Part shown: one piece after another, positions 17,594 to 24,582 of the stretch
How the letters are laid out: the number at the start of each line of letters is the position of its first letter
Numbering within the stretch: the first letter of the stretch is position 1
From: JANXQZ01 sp038225555
GTDB taxonomy: Bacteria; Acidobacteriota; Terriglobia; Bryobacterales; Bryobacteraceae
Direction of reading: 5' to 3'
DNA length: 64,000 nucleotides
NCBI GenBank assembly: GCA_038225555.1
Contig: JBBRRB010000009.1
Span: forward strand, 62,001-126,000
Notes under the pieces: generated by a model
What the model was told of the DNA's origin: nothing
What the model saw: the letters and a program-made list of their open reading frames with translations, nothing else
The model's database searches: none
Position numbers and translations under genes: made by a program

Positions 17594-18065
17594 CAACGCA
17601 CAGCCCCATGTTCTGATCGTCGACGACGAAGACATGGTAATCACCAGCATTCGCGCTTTCCTCCAGCTTGAAACAGAGTATTCCGTGCATGGCTATACGG
17701 ACTCCAAAGCGGCTGCGCAGCACCTGCAAACCAACCCTGTCGATGTGGTAGTAAGCGACTATCTTATGCCTGGGATGACCGGGCTCCAACTTTTGGCGAA
17801 GGCAAAAGAGTATCAGCCCGAGGCGGCTCGCGTTCTGCTGACGGGCCATGCGGATAAGCAAAGCGCCATCAAAGCGATCAACGATGTTGGACTCTATCAG
17901 TATCTAGAGAAGCCATGGGACAATTCGCAACTCCTGCTGGTGATTAACGGCGCAATCGAACGCACACAGCTCTTGCGTCAACTGCGCGATAAGGTGAACG
18001 AACTGGATGAGGCTCACGGCAATCTAAAAGACGTGCAAGGCCGCCTTCTGCGGGCCTTTTTGTGA
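17586..18065 (+). CDS. Single-domain response regulator with C-terminal coiled coil
   Basis: 159 residues, read from a TTG at 17586 that overlaps the kinase stop by 8 bases. The receiver has the acidic cluster VDDED (12-16), Asp58 in VVSDYLMPGMTG, Thr86 and Lys109 in LEKPW. After the receiver comes a charged helix (QLRDKVNELDEAHGNLKDVQ) with no output domain. The receiver resembles those of HD-GYP or PP2C response regulators, here cut short. Likely cognate partner of the preceding kinase. The 3' end of the gene forms the transcription terminator. Confidence 0.93.
   Translation: MSDNAQPHVLIVDDEDMVITSIRAFLQLETEYSVHGYTDSKAAAQHLQTNPVDVVVSDYLMPGMTGLQLLAKAKEYQPEAARVLLTGHADKQSAIKAINDVGLYQYLEKPWDNSQLLLVINGAIERTQLLRQLRDKVNELDEAHGNLKDVQGRLLRAFL
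18037..18061 (+). terminator. Intrinsic terminator embedded in the end of the response-regulator gene
   Basis: AAGGCCGC (18037-18044) pairs with GCGGGCCTT (18050-18058) with one bulged base and a 5-base loop, running into TTTTT (18057-18061). The T-tract reaches to just before the stop codon TGA at 18063, so the last codons double as the terminator of the four-gene operon. Confidence 0.75.
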
Positions 18066-18144
18066 TCAAACCGTTCGTGCGAAAGGTGTTATTCTGTAGG
18101 CGGGCTGGCGGCGCGTCGAGCGCCCGGCTCATGGCGAGGTGTCC

Positions 18145-19155
18145 ATGTACACGCGTTTTCTTTTGACCATCGGGACGATTGCGGCAATCGCGATCCCCGT
18201 TCACGCACAGACCAGGCGGGCTGATATGTCCCGCGGCGGAAACTCCGATCGGGGGAAGTGCACCATTGAAGTGGTGGTCGACGGAGTGGCCGAAGTCGAG
18301 ATTCACGGCGATAGCGCGACGTTGCGAAACGTGTCTGGGCAGCAGCCCCAATGGCGGCGTTTCGAATGCAGCAGTCCCTTGCCGCCCAATCCTGCGGACT
18401 TTCGTTTCTCGGGAGTCGATGGCCGGGGCCGACAGCAACTAGTGCGAGACCCTCGTGAAGGAGGAATTGCGGTGGTGCAGATCGAGGACCCGCAAGGCGG
18501 AGCCGAGGGATATACTTTCGACCTGACATGGTCTAACGCGGGCGGCTTTTCAAATGGACGCGATCCCCGCAATCAGCCCAATACCGGCTATCCAAATCCT
18601 GGCTATAACCGGGGAGGAGACCGAAACGGAAACCTGCGGTTTACGGCCGATCAAGCCATTCGAGTTTGTCAGGATGCAATCAGGCAGCAAGCTTCCGATC
18701 GGTTTCGCGGGGCTGAGGTGATGTTCCGCAGAATCGCTATGGACGAGAATTCCGACCGGCGGGATTTGGTGACGGGATTTTTGGAAGTGGGTGGCGGCAA
18801 TTTCCGGGAGGAGCACCGATTTTCATGCTCGGTTGACTTCGAATCCGGGCGTCTGAGGTCCGCCAACATGGATTCAGGCGGCGGTGACCGGAACGGAGAT
18901 CGGAGGGCCTACGATCAGAACAGCGGGTTGGCGATGCAGGCGTGTCAGCGTGCAGTGGATCAGCGCATCCGCAGGTTGGGCTATGTTCGAGTCGACTTTG
19001 GACAGCTCAACGTGGACGACAGATCAGGCCGCAATGACTTGATCGTTGGCAACGCCAGAGCCGAGGGTAGAGACCGCAGGGATTCCTTCGATTTTTCGTG
19101 TGTCATGAATTTTCAAAACGGCTCCGTTCGATCAATTGATGTAAACCGCCGCTAG
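18145..19155 (+). CDS. Secreted protein of unknown function with a duplicated C-terminal module
   Basis: 336 residues with a signal peptide (MYTRFLLTIGTIAAIAIPVHAQ). Residues about 20-135 form a beta-rich domain with two Cys. A Gly/Asn/Arg/Pro-rich linker (NQPNTGYPNPGYNRGGDRNG) follows. Then come two copies of an approximately 80-residue module, each opening with a helix containing one Cys (AIRVCQDAIRQQA; AMQACQRAVDQRI), then a strand and DRRDLVTGFLEV or GRNDLIVGNARA, and ending at a second Cys (FSCSV; FSCVM) plus G-x-(L/V)-R-S. I recognise no named family. ATG at 18145 chosen with GCGAGG upstream; a GTG at 18139 is possible. Confidence 0.75.
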   Translation: MYTRFLLTIGTIAAIAIPVHAQTRRADMSRGGNSDRGKCTIEVVVDGVAEVEIHGDSATLRNVSGQQPQWRRFECSSPLPPNPADFRFSGVDGRGRQQLVRDPREGGIAVVQIEDPQGGAEGYTFDLTWSNAGGFSNGRDPRNQPNTGYPNPGYNRGGDRNGNLRFTADQAIRVCQDAIRQQASDRFRGAEVMFRRIAMDENSDRRDLVTGFLEVGGGNFREEHRFSCSVDFESGRLRSANMDSGGGDRNGDRRAYDQNSGLAMQACQRAVDQRIRRLGYVRVDFGQLNVDDRSGRNDLIVGNARAEGRDRRDSFDFSCVMNFQNGSVRSIDVNRR

Positions 19156-19165
19156 CGCGCACCGC

Positions 19166-20050
19166 ATGCGACTAGCCGCTTTTTTGTTATTGATGCCGAT
19201 CTCCGGCGTCATTGCCCAAACCGATCGGAACCAAACAACGGCCGTCACGATCCCTCTTTGGAAAGGTGAGGCGCCTGGATCGCTCGGCAGCGAGGATCGC
19301 GACCGGCCAACTCTGACGGTTTACCTGCCAGGCCGGGATGCGGTCCCGACTGGAGTAATTATCTGCCCCGGCGGGGGTTACGGCGCGCTGGCCGACAACC
19401 ATGAGGGCCGGCAGGTGGCCAACTGGCTGAACTCCATGGGAATCGCTGGGTTCGTTTTGAAATATCGCCTGGGACCCAAGTATCACCACCCCGTTGAACT
19501 CGGGGACGCTCAACGGGCGATTCGCATGGTGAGAGCCCAAGCCAAGGAATTTGGCATTGCGCCCGATCGGATCGGGATCATGGGTTTCTCAGCGGGTGGA
19601 CATCTGGCTTCCTCGGCTGGAACGCATTTCGATGTGGGCCAAGCCGATGCTCCCGATCCGCTTGACCGAATGAGCAGCCGTCCCGATTTTCTGATTCTCG
19701 GCTACCCGGTGATCTCGTTCACGACCCCGTACACCCACAAAGGATCCCTACGCAATCTGCTCGGAGACAACCCCGATCCTAAACTGGTGGAGAGCCTCTC
19801 TAGCGAGCTTCAAGTGACCGAGCGCACGCCCCCCACGTTCCTCTTTCACACCAACGAAGATTCCGGGGTGCCCTCTGAAAACAGTGTGCTGTTTTACCTT
19901 GCCTTGCGAAAGAATAAGGTTCCCGCCGAGATGCATATCTTCGAGAAGGGTCCGCATGGGGTTGGCCTTGCCATGCGAGATCCAGCCTTGTCGATGTGGC
20001 CCACTCTCTTGAGTAACTGGCTAAGAGGACGCGGTCTGCTGACTAAGTAA
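19166..20050 (+). CDS. Secreted alpha/beta hydrolase (BD-FAE/acetyl-esterase-like)
   Basis: 294 residues with a short signal peptide (MRLAAFLLLMPISGVIAQ). Oxyanion-hole motif CPGGGYGALADNHEG, nucleophile Ser in IMGFSAGGHLASS, acid within FLFHTNEDSGVPSENS and His in FEKGPHGVGLA place it with the feruloyl-esterase-like/acetyl-xylan-esterase branch of alpha/beta hydrolases. It starts 10 bases after the previous gene, so the two secreted proteins are probably co-transcribed. It ends one base before the convergent stop of the next gene. Substrate unknown; an acylated polysaccharide is plausible. Confidence 0.87.
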   Translation: MRLAAFLLLMPISGVIAQTDRNQTTAVTIPLWKGEAPGSLGSEDRDRPTLTVYLPGRDAVPTGVIICPGGGYGALADNHEGRQVANWLNSMGIAGFVLKYRLGPKYHHPVELGDAQRAIRMVRAQAKEFGIAPDRIGIMGFSAGGHLASSAGTHFDVGQADAPDPLDRMSSRPDFLILGYPVISFTTPYTHKGSLRNLLGDNPDPKLVESLSSELQVTERTPPTFLFHTNEDSGVPSENSVLFYLALRKNKVPAEMHIFEKGPHGVGLAMRDPALSMWPTLLSNWLRGRGLLTK

Positions 20051-20051
20051 C

Positions 20052-20675
20052 TTACTGCAGCTCCATGTTCACGACCTCGAACGAAAAGCGTTCAGGCGGC
20101 AGACAGGAAACCGGTGACGACGTCATATGGGACCAAGTCTGATACGCGGTGTTGGCCAGAGTCGAGTTTAGATAAAACAGAAATTGATTGGAAAAGCAGC
20201 CGATCGGCGGAGGTTGCCGGAACGTCAAGCGCATTCCGACCGCGCGCTCGATATCGACGCCCCTAGCTTCGACCTTTTTATCTTCGAGTAACGTTACGAA
20301 GCTGCTGCGTCCCGCGTGAGGCCATACATCGTTGCGCAAAATGTTGCGCAAATCCACACGAGCGCCGAAGGTAATCTCGCATTGGCGGATCCATTCGAGT
20401 ATGCTGTCGCCCCATTGCCAGTGCGTGACAAAGCCGAAGTATTGGTCCACCAGGTTCATCGCAAGATCCATTTTGCGCTGGTCGGCGGTGTCCAGCGACA
20501 CGGCTTCACCGGACATTTCCGCCAGCATATCCTCGGTCTCGATAATATCGTTGGCCATGCTCATGATCTTGTCGAGTCTCCTTTTGTGCGGTGCGGAACG
20601 CACCAGGAGCGGCGGCAACTCGTGATTCTTGCCCCCCGGCACTTCGATAAACTTGCGGTTACCCAGGATATCCAT
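20052..20675 (-). CDS. Conserved-looking hypothetical protein
   Basis: 207 residues from the ATG at 20675, preceded by AGAGG at good spacing; a longer frame reaches 20735. Not a family I recognise. No signal peptide or membrane helix. The N-terminal third is polar and helical (RSAPHKRRLDKIMSMANDII, then acidic EDMLAEMSGEA). The middle has paired Trp (THWQWGDSILEWIRQCEIT). The C-terminal third has a Pro/Phe-rich stretch (LTFRQPPPIGCFSNQFLFYL). It is divergent from deoC with about 200 bases between starts, which must hold both promoters. Confidence 0.65.
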   Translation of the reverse strand: MDILGNRKFIEVPGGKNHELPPLLVRSAPHKRRLDKIMSMANDIIETEDMLAEMSGEAVSLDTADQRKMDLAMNLVDQYFGFVTHWQWGDSILEWIRQCEITFGARVDLRNILRNDVWPHAGRSSFVTLLEDKKVEARGVDIERAVGMRLTFRQPPPIGCFSNQFLFYLNSTLANTAYQTWSHMTSSPVSCLPPERFSFEVVNMELQ

Positions 20676-20875
20676 AAGTCGGCCTCTTATTAATAAGATC
20701 GACACACGGGGTCGAAACATTAACCCTCGAAACATTACCGTCGATTCACAGGACGCTGCTCTCTAGATGCAAGTTACATTCAGCATCTGACAGTAAGTGT
20801 AGTGTGCGGCAAGTCCGCTTCAAATGTAAAGGCGAAAATTGAACTAGGCGAGATGTTATGATCGAAGAGCGCTAA

Positions 20876-21589
20876 ATGGACAGCAAATACCTTATTATTA
20901 ACAACTTGCAAGTCGGAATTGCGGGCCTGATCGACCATACGCTCCTGCGTCCCGATGCAAAGCGCGAGGACATCCTCAAGGTGTGCGATGAGGCTCGGCG
21001 GTTCGGATTCGCCAGTGTCTGCGTGAACTCCTATTGGGTGTCGACCGTTGCCGCAGCTTTGAAAGGCTCAGCAGTGAAGGTCTGCAGCGTGGTGGGCTTC
21101 CCGCTCGGTGCCATGCTGACTGAGGCGAAGGTCGCCGAGACAAGGGCGGCCTTGAGTGCGGGTGCTACCGAGATCGACATGGTTCAGAATATCGGCGCGC
21201 TGCTTGGCGGTGATCCCGATGCAGTGGGTACCGATATTCGTGCCGTCGTGGAAGAAGCTCATCAAGCGGGCGCAATCGTCAAGGTGATTCTCGAAACGGC
21301 GCTGCTCAACGACGCCCAGAAAACTGAAGCTTGCCAAATCGCGAAACAAGCCGGTGCCGACTTCGTAAAGACGTCCACTGGATTTGGCCCCGGCGGCGCT
21401 ACGGTGCACGATGTGACGCTGATGCGAGCCGCAGTGGGACCCGAGCTAGGCGTGAAAGCTTCGGGGGGAATTCGCACCCTTCAGGATCTGCGTAAAATGG
21501 TCGAGGCCGGAGCCACCCGGATCGGTGCCAGCGCTAGCGTCAGCATCGTCGATTCCGGTGAAACGCTGGATGCTCCCGTCGACTATTGA
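20876..21589 (+). CDS. deoC: Deoxyribose-phosphate aldolase
   Basis: 237 residues. Reversibly splits 2-deoxyribose 5-phosphate into glyceraldehyde 3-phosphate and acetaldehyde in deoxynucleoside catabolism. Class I aldolase signature: Schiff-base Lys165 in FVKTSTGFGPGG, proton-relay Lys194 in KASGGIRT and Asp101 in EIDMVQNIG. The opening GLIDHTLLRPDAK is typical. The stop TGA overlaps the ATG of the phosphatase gene (TGATG), an unusual companion for deoC. No thymidine phosphorylase or phosphopentomutase gene is nearby. Confidence 0.97.
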   Translation: MDSKYLIINNLQVGIAGLIDHTLLRPDAKREDILKVCDEARRFGFASVCVNSYWVSTVAAALKGSAVKVCSVVGFPLGAMLTEAKVAETRAALSAGATEIDMVQNIGALLGGDPDAVGTDIRAVVEEAHQAGAIVKVILETALLNDAQKTEACQIAKQAGADFVKTSTGFGPGGATVHDVTLMRAAVGPELGVKASGGIRTLQDLRKMVEAGATRIGASASVSIVDSGETLDAPVDY

Positions 21590-23340
21590 TGGCAACTACA
21601 CGCAAATCCGTCGTCCGTTTCCAGGAACGGGCGGAGCTGCTCGATTTCCTGTTGGATGTGTCCGACGCGACCTCCGAAACACTGGATCTGGATCGCATCC
21701 TGGCCAATGTCGCCACTCGAGTGAAGGACGTGGTTCCCTACGACCTGTTCGCTATTCTGCTGTACACCGAACGCCAGCGAGGCCTGCGCATCCGCTATGC
21801 CATCGGGCATCGCGAAGAGGTGATGCGCAGCCTGCTCATCAAGCTCGACGAAGGGATCACCGGAGCGGCGGCTTCTACGCGGCAGCCGGTGCTGGTCGGC
21901 GACGTGCGAAACGATCAGCGCTATCTTCCGGCCATCGACGCCGTTAGGACCGAACTGGCCGTACCCATGGTGGCCCGCGGCAAACTGGTTGGCGTGATCG
22001 ATCTTCAATCGACGAGGCTGAACGCGTACAAGGAGCAAGATCGGGCGCTGCTGCTGCTGATAGCCGCGCGGGTAGCAGTTTCCATCGACAACGCCAGGCT
22101 CTATAAACGCGTTGAGCGGCAGAACCGAACCTTGCGAACTCTGGCCCACCTCTCGCAGGAGTTCAGCTCGATTCTGGCCCTGGATGAGCTGCTGACGAAA
22201 ATTGCCAAGACCATACACGCGCTCATCAGCTTCGAGGCGTTCAGCATTCTGCTGGTGGATTCGGAGAAGCGCGTTTTGCGGCATCGGTTCAGCGAGAGGT
22301 ATGACCAGCGGGTGGTGCTCGACAACATTCCCATCGGCAAAGGCATCACCGGGGCGGCCGTCGAGTCGCGCGAAGCAGTCCGCGTGGACGACACGCTCAA
22401 CGATCCGCGCTACATCGCCTCTCACCCGGACATCCGATCCGAGGTTGCGGTGCCGCTGGTAGTTCAGGATCGGGTGGTCGGCGTCATGGACCTGGAGAGC
22501 GAACGCATTGGGTCGTTCACCGAGGATCACGCGCGGTTGCTCGGCTTGCTTGCGCCGCAAATCGCGAGCTCGGTGGAGAACGCGCGGTTGTACGAAGAGC
22601 TTGCGTCCCGCGAGCAGCGAATGGATCAGGATCTTAAGGCCGCGCGCAAGCTCCAATCCATTTTGCTGCCGCGCGTGGCGCCCGAGACCGAGGGACTCGA
22701 CATCGCCATCCGTTTGAGACCGGCCCGCGAGATCAGCGGAGACATCTACGATATTTTTCAGCATGGCCCTGAATACGCCATATTCGCTTTCGGCGACGTG
22801 AGCGGCAAAGGCGCGGCGGCGGCTCTGTACGGAGCGCTGGTCAGCGGGCTGCTGCGAACCCTCGCTCATCGCAAACGCGGTCCGGCCGAGATGCTGAAGC
22901 TGGTGAACGACGTGTTGCTAGAGCGCAAAGTGGATGCCCAATATGTCACCCTCACGGTGCTGCTATGGGAAAGCCGCAACTTGAAGCTGACCATGGCAAA
23001 CGCGGGTGCGATTCCTCCCATGATCTGCCGCGGCGGCGAGGTAATCAAACCCAAGGTGGAGGGAGTTCCGGCGGGCCTTCTGGACGATCGCGAATACGAC
23101 GAAGTAACCATCGACTTATCCCATGGCGATGTCATATTACTGTACTCGGACGGTATTTCAGATCAGTTGAATACCAAAGAGGACGAGTATGGAAGAACGC
23201 GTCTGCAGCGCGTTCTGAAGAAGGCTTGCGAGCTTGGCGTGGAAGAGATCGCCGATGCGATCCTTGCCGATCTCGACCTGTTCACGAACGGGGCTCCAGC
23301 CTTTGACGATCAAACGCTCATCGCGATGAAGGTCCGCTGA
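21589..23340 (+). CDS. GAF-GAF-PP2C (SpoIIE/RsbU-type) serine phosphatase
   Basis: 583 residues. Two GAF domains (about 20-175: LDRILANVATRVKDVVPYDL; about 190-340: LDELLTKIAKTIHALISFEA) precede a coiled linker and a SpoIIE-type phosphatase domain. Metal-site motifs are visible: REISGDIYDIF, FAFGDVSGKGAAAALYGALV, LLYSDGISDQL and FDDQTLIAMKVR. Such enzymes usually dephosphorylate STAS-domain anti-anti-sigma factors in partner-switching stress pathways, but no STAS or HPK kinase gene is in the window. Coupled to deoC upstream and to lysA downstream (both TGATG). Confidence 0.93.
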   Translation: MATTRKSVVRFQERAELLDFLLDVSDATSETLDLDRILANVATRVKDVVPYDLFAILLYTERQRGLRIRYAIGHREEVMRSLLIKLDEGITGAAASTRQPVLVGDVRNDQRYLPAIDAVRTELAVPMVARGKLVGVIDLQSTRLNAYKEQDRALLLLIAARVAVSIDNARLYKRVERQNRTLRTLAHLSQEFSSILALDELLTKIAKTIHALISFEAFSILLVDSEKRVLRHRFSERYDQRVVLDNIPIGKGITGAAVESREAVRVDDTLNDPRYIASHPDIRSEVAVPLVVQDRVVGVMDLESERIGSFTEDHARLLGLLAPQIASSVENARLYEELASREQRMDQDLKAARKLQSILLPRVAPETEGLDIAIRLRPAREISGDIYDIFQHGPEYAIFAFGDVSGKGAAAALYGALVSGLLRTLAHRKRGPAEMLKLVNDVLLERKVDAQYVTLTVLLWESRNLKLTMANAGAIPPMICRGGEVIKPKVEGVPAGLLDDREYDEVTIDLSHGDVILLYSDGISDQLNTKEDEYGRTRLQRVLKKACELGVEEIADAILADLDLFTNGAPAFDDQTLIAMKVR

Positions 23341-24581
23341 TGCAGCCGCACTTTGAATATATCGACGGCACGCTGTACTGTGAAGGAGTTGCCCTGGCCG
23401 ATATCGCGCGACGAGCAGGCACGCCCGTTTACGTGTATTCGTCGGCTTCGATTCTGGCGCGGTACCTCGCGTACGACAACGCTCTCTCCAATTTTCCGCA
23501 CCTGATCTGTTATGCCGTAAAGGCGAATTCGAACCTGGGAGTTTTGCGGTTGTTGGCAATGGCCGGGTCTGGTTTCGACATTGTGTCCGGCGGCGAGTTG
23601 TTCCGGGTCTTGAAGGCCGGAGGCGATCCGGGGAAGGTGGTCTTCTCGGGTGTGGGCAAGACTGCGGACGAGATCGAGTATGCGCTTGAGAGCGGCATTC
23701 ATGGATTCAACAGCGAGTCCGAGCCGGAACTGGCGCTAATTGACGCGCTCGCATCCAGGAGAGGCGTGCTGGCTCGCGTATCGTTGCGGGTAAATCCCGA
23801 CGTGGACGCCACTACTCACCCGTACATCTCCACTGGTCTTCGCGAGCATAAGTTCGGAGTAGACATCCGCGACGTGGAAGCGATGTATGTGCGCGCCCGC
23901 AGCTTCGGGAACCTGCTGCTGGAGGGCGTGAGCTGTCATATTGGCTCGCAATTGCTCGATACAGGCCCGCTCATGCAGGCCTTCGATAAGATGGTCAGCC
24001 TGGTGGAGCGTCTCCGGGCGACCGGGGTGCCGATCAAAACTCTCGATCTGGGAGGCGGCATCGGCGTGGCCTATAAGCCCGGCGAGAAGATGCCCTCGAT
24101 TCCTGGTTTTATCGCGGAGATGCTGGAGAAGATCTCTGGGCGCAGTCTTCATCTGATGATCGAACCGGGGCGTTCGATTGTGGGCGAGGCTGGCGTGTTG
24201 CTGTCGCGCGTGCTCTACAGGAAGGTGAATGGCGGGAAACATTTCGTGATCGTGGATGCGGGCATGAACGATCTGATCCGGCCCGCGCTGTATCAGTCGC
24301 ATCATGAGATTGTTCCATTGCGGCTCGATGGCAGGGGTATGATCATCGCCGACATTGTTGGGCCAGTGTGCGAGTCTGGCGATTTTCTGGCACGGGACCG
24401 TGAAGTGGCCGATGTCATGCCAGGAGATCTGCTGGCGGTGTGTACGGCAGGGGCTTACGGCTTCGTGGCTGCATCGAATTACAACAGTCGACCGCGCGCG
24501 GCGGAGGTTCTGGTTGATGGCGATGAGTGGCGGATCGTCCGGCAACGCGAGACTTTTGACGACTTGGTTCGCGGCGAGTAA
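23340..24581 (+). CDS. lysA: Diaminopimelate decarboxylase
   Basis: 413 residues. PLP enzyme of fold type III that turns meso-diaminopimelate into lysine. Lys61 in CYAVKANSN is the PLP lysine. Other family marks: ASGGEL-like DIVSGGELFRVL, SCHIGSQLLDTGPL, DLGGGIGVAY, IEPGRSIVGEAG and the C-terminal VGPVCESGDFLARDR. The start overlaps the phosphatase stop, so lysine synthesis here is tied to a signalling phosphatase. It is convergent with the phosphorylase gene, with one base between stops and no evident hairpin. Confidence 0.97.
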   Translation: MQPHFEYIDGTLYCEGVALADIARRAGTPVYVYSSASILARYLAYDNALSNFPHLICYAVKANSNLGVLRLLAMAGSGFDIVSGGELFRVLKAGGDPGKVVFSGVGKTADEIEYALESGIHGFNSESEPELALIDALASRRGVLARVSLRVNPDVDATTHPYISTGLREHKFGVDIRDVEAMYVRARSFGNLLLEGVSCHIGSQLLDTGPLMQAFDKMVSLVERLRATGVPIKTLDLGGGIGVAYKPGEKMPSIPGFIAEMLEKISGRSLHLMIEPGRSIVGEAGVLLSRVLYRKVNGGKHFVIVDAGMNDLIRPALYQSHHEIVPLRLDGRGMIIADIVGPVCESGDFLARDREVADVMPGDLLAVCTAGAYGFVAASNYNSRPRAAEVLVDGDEWRIVRQRETFDDLVRGE

Positions 24582-24582
24582 A

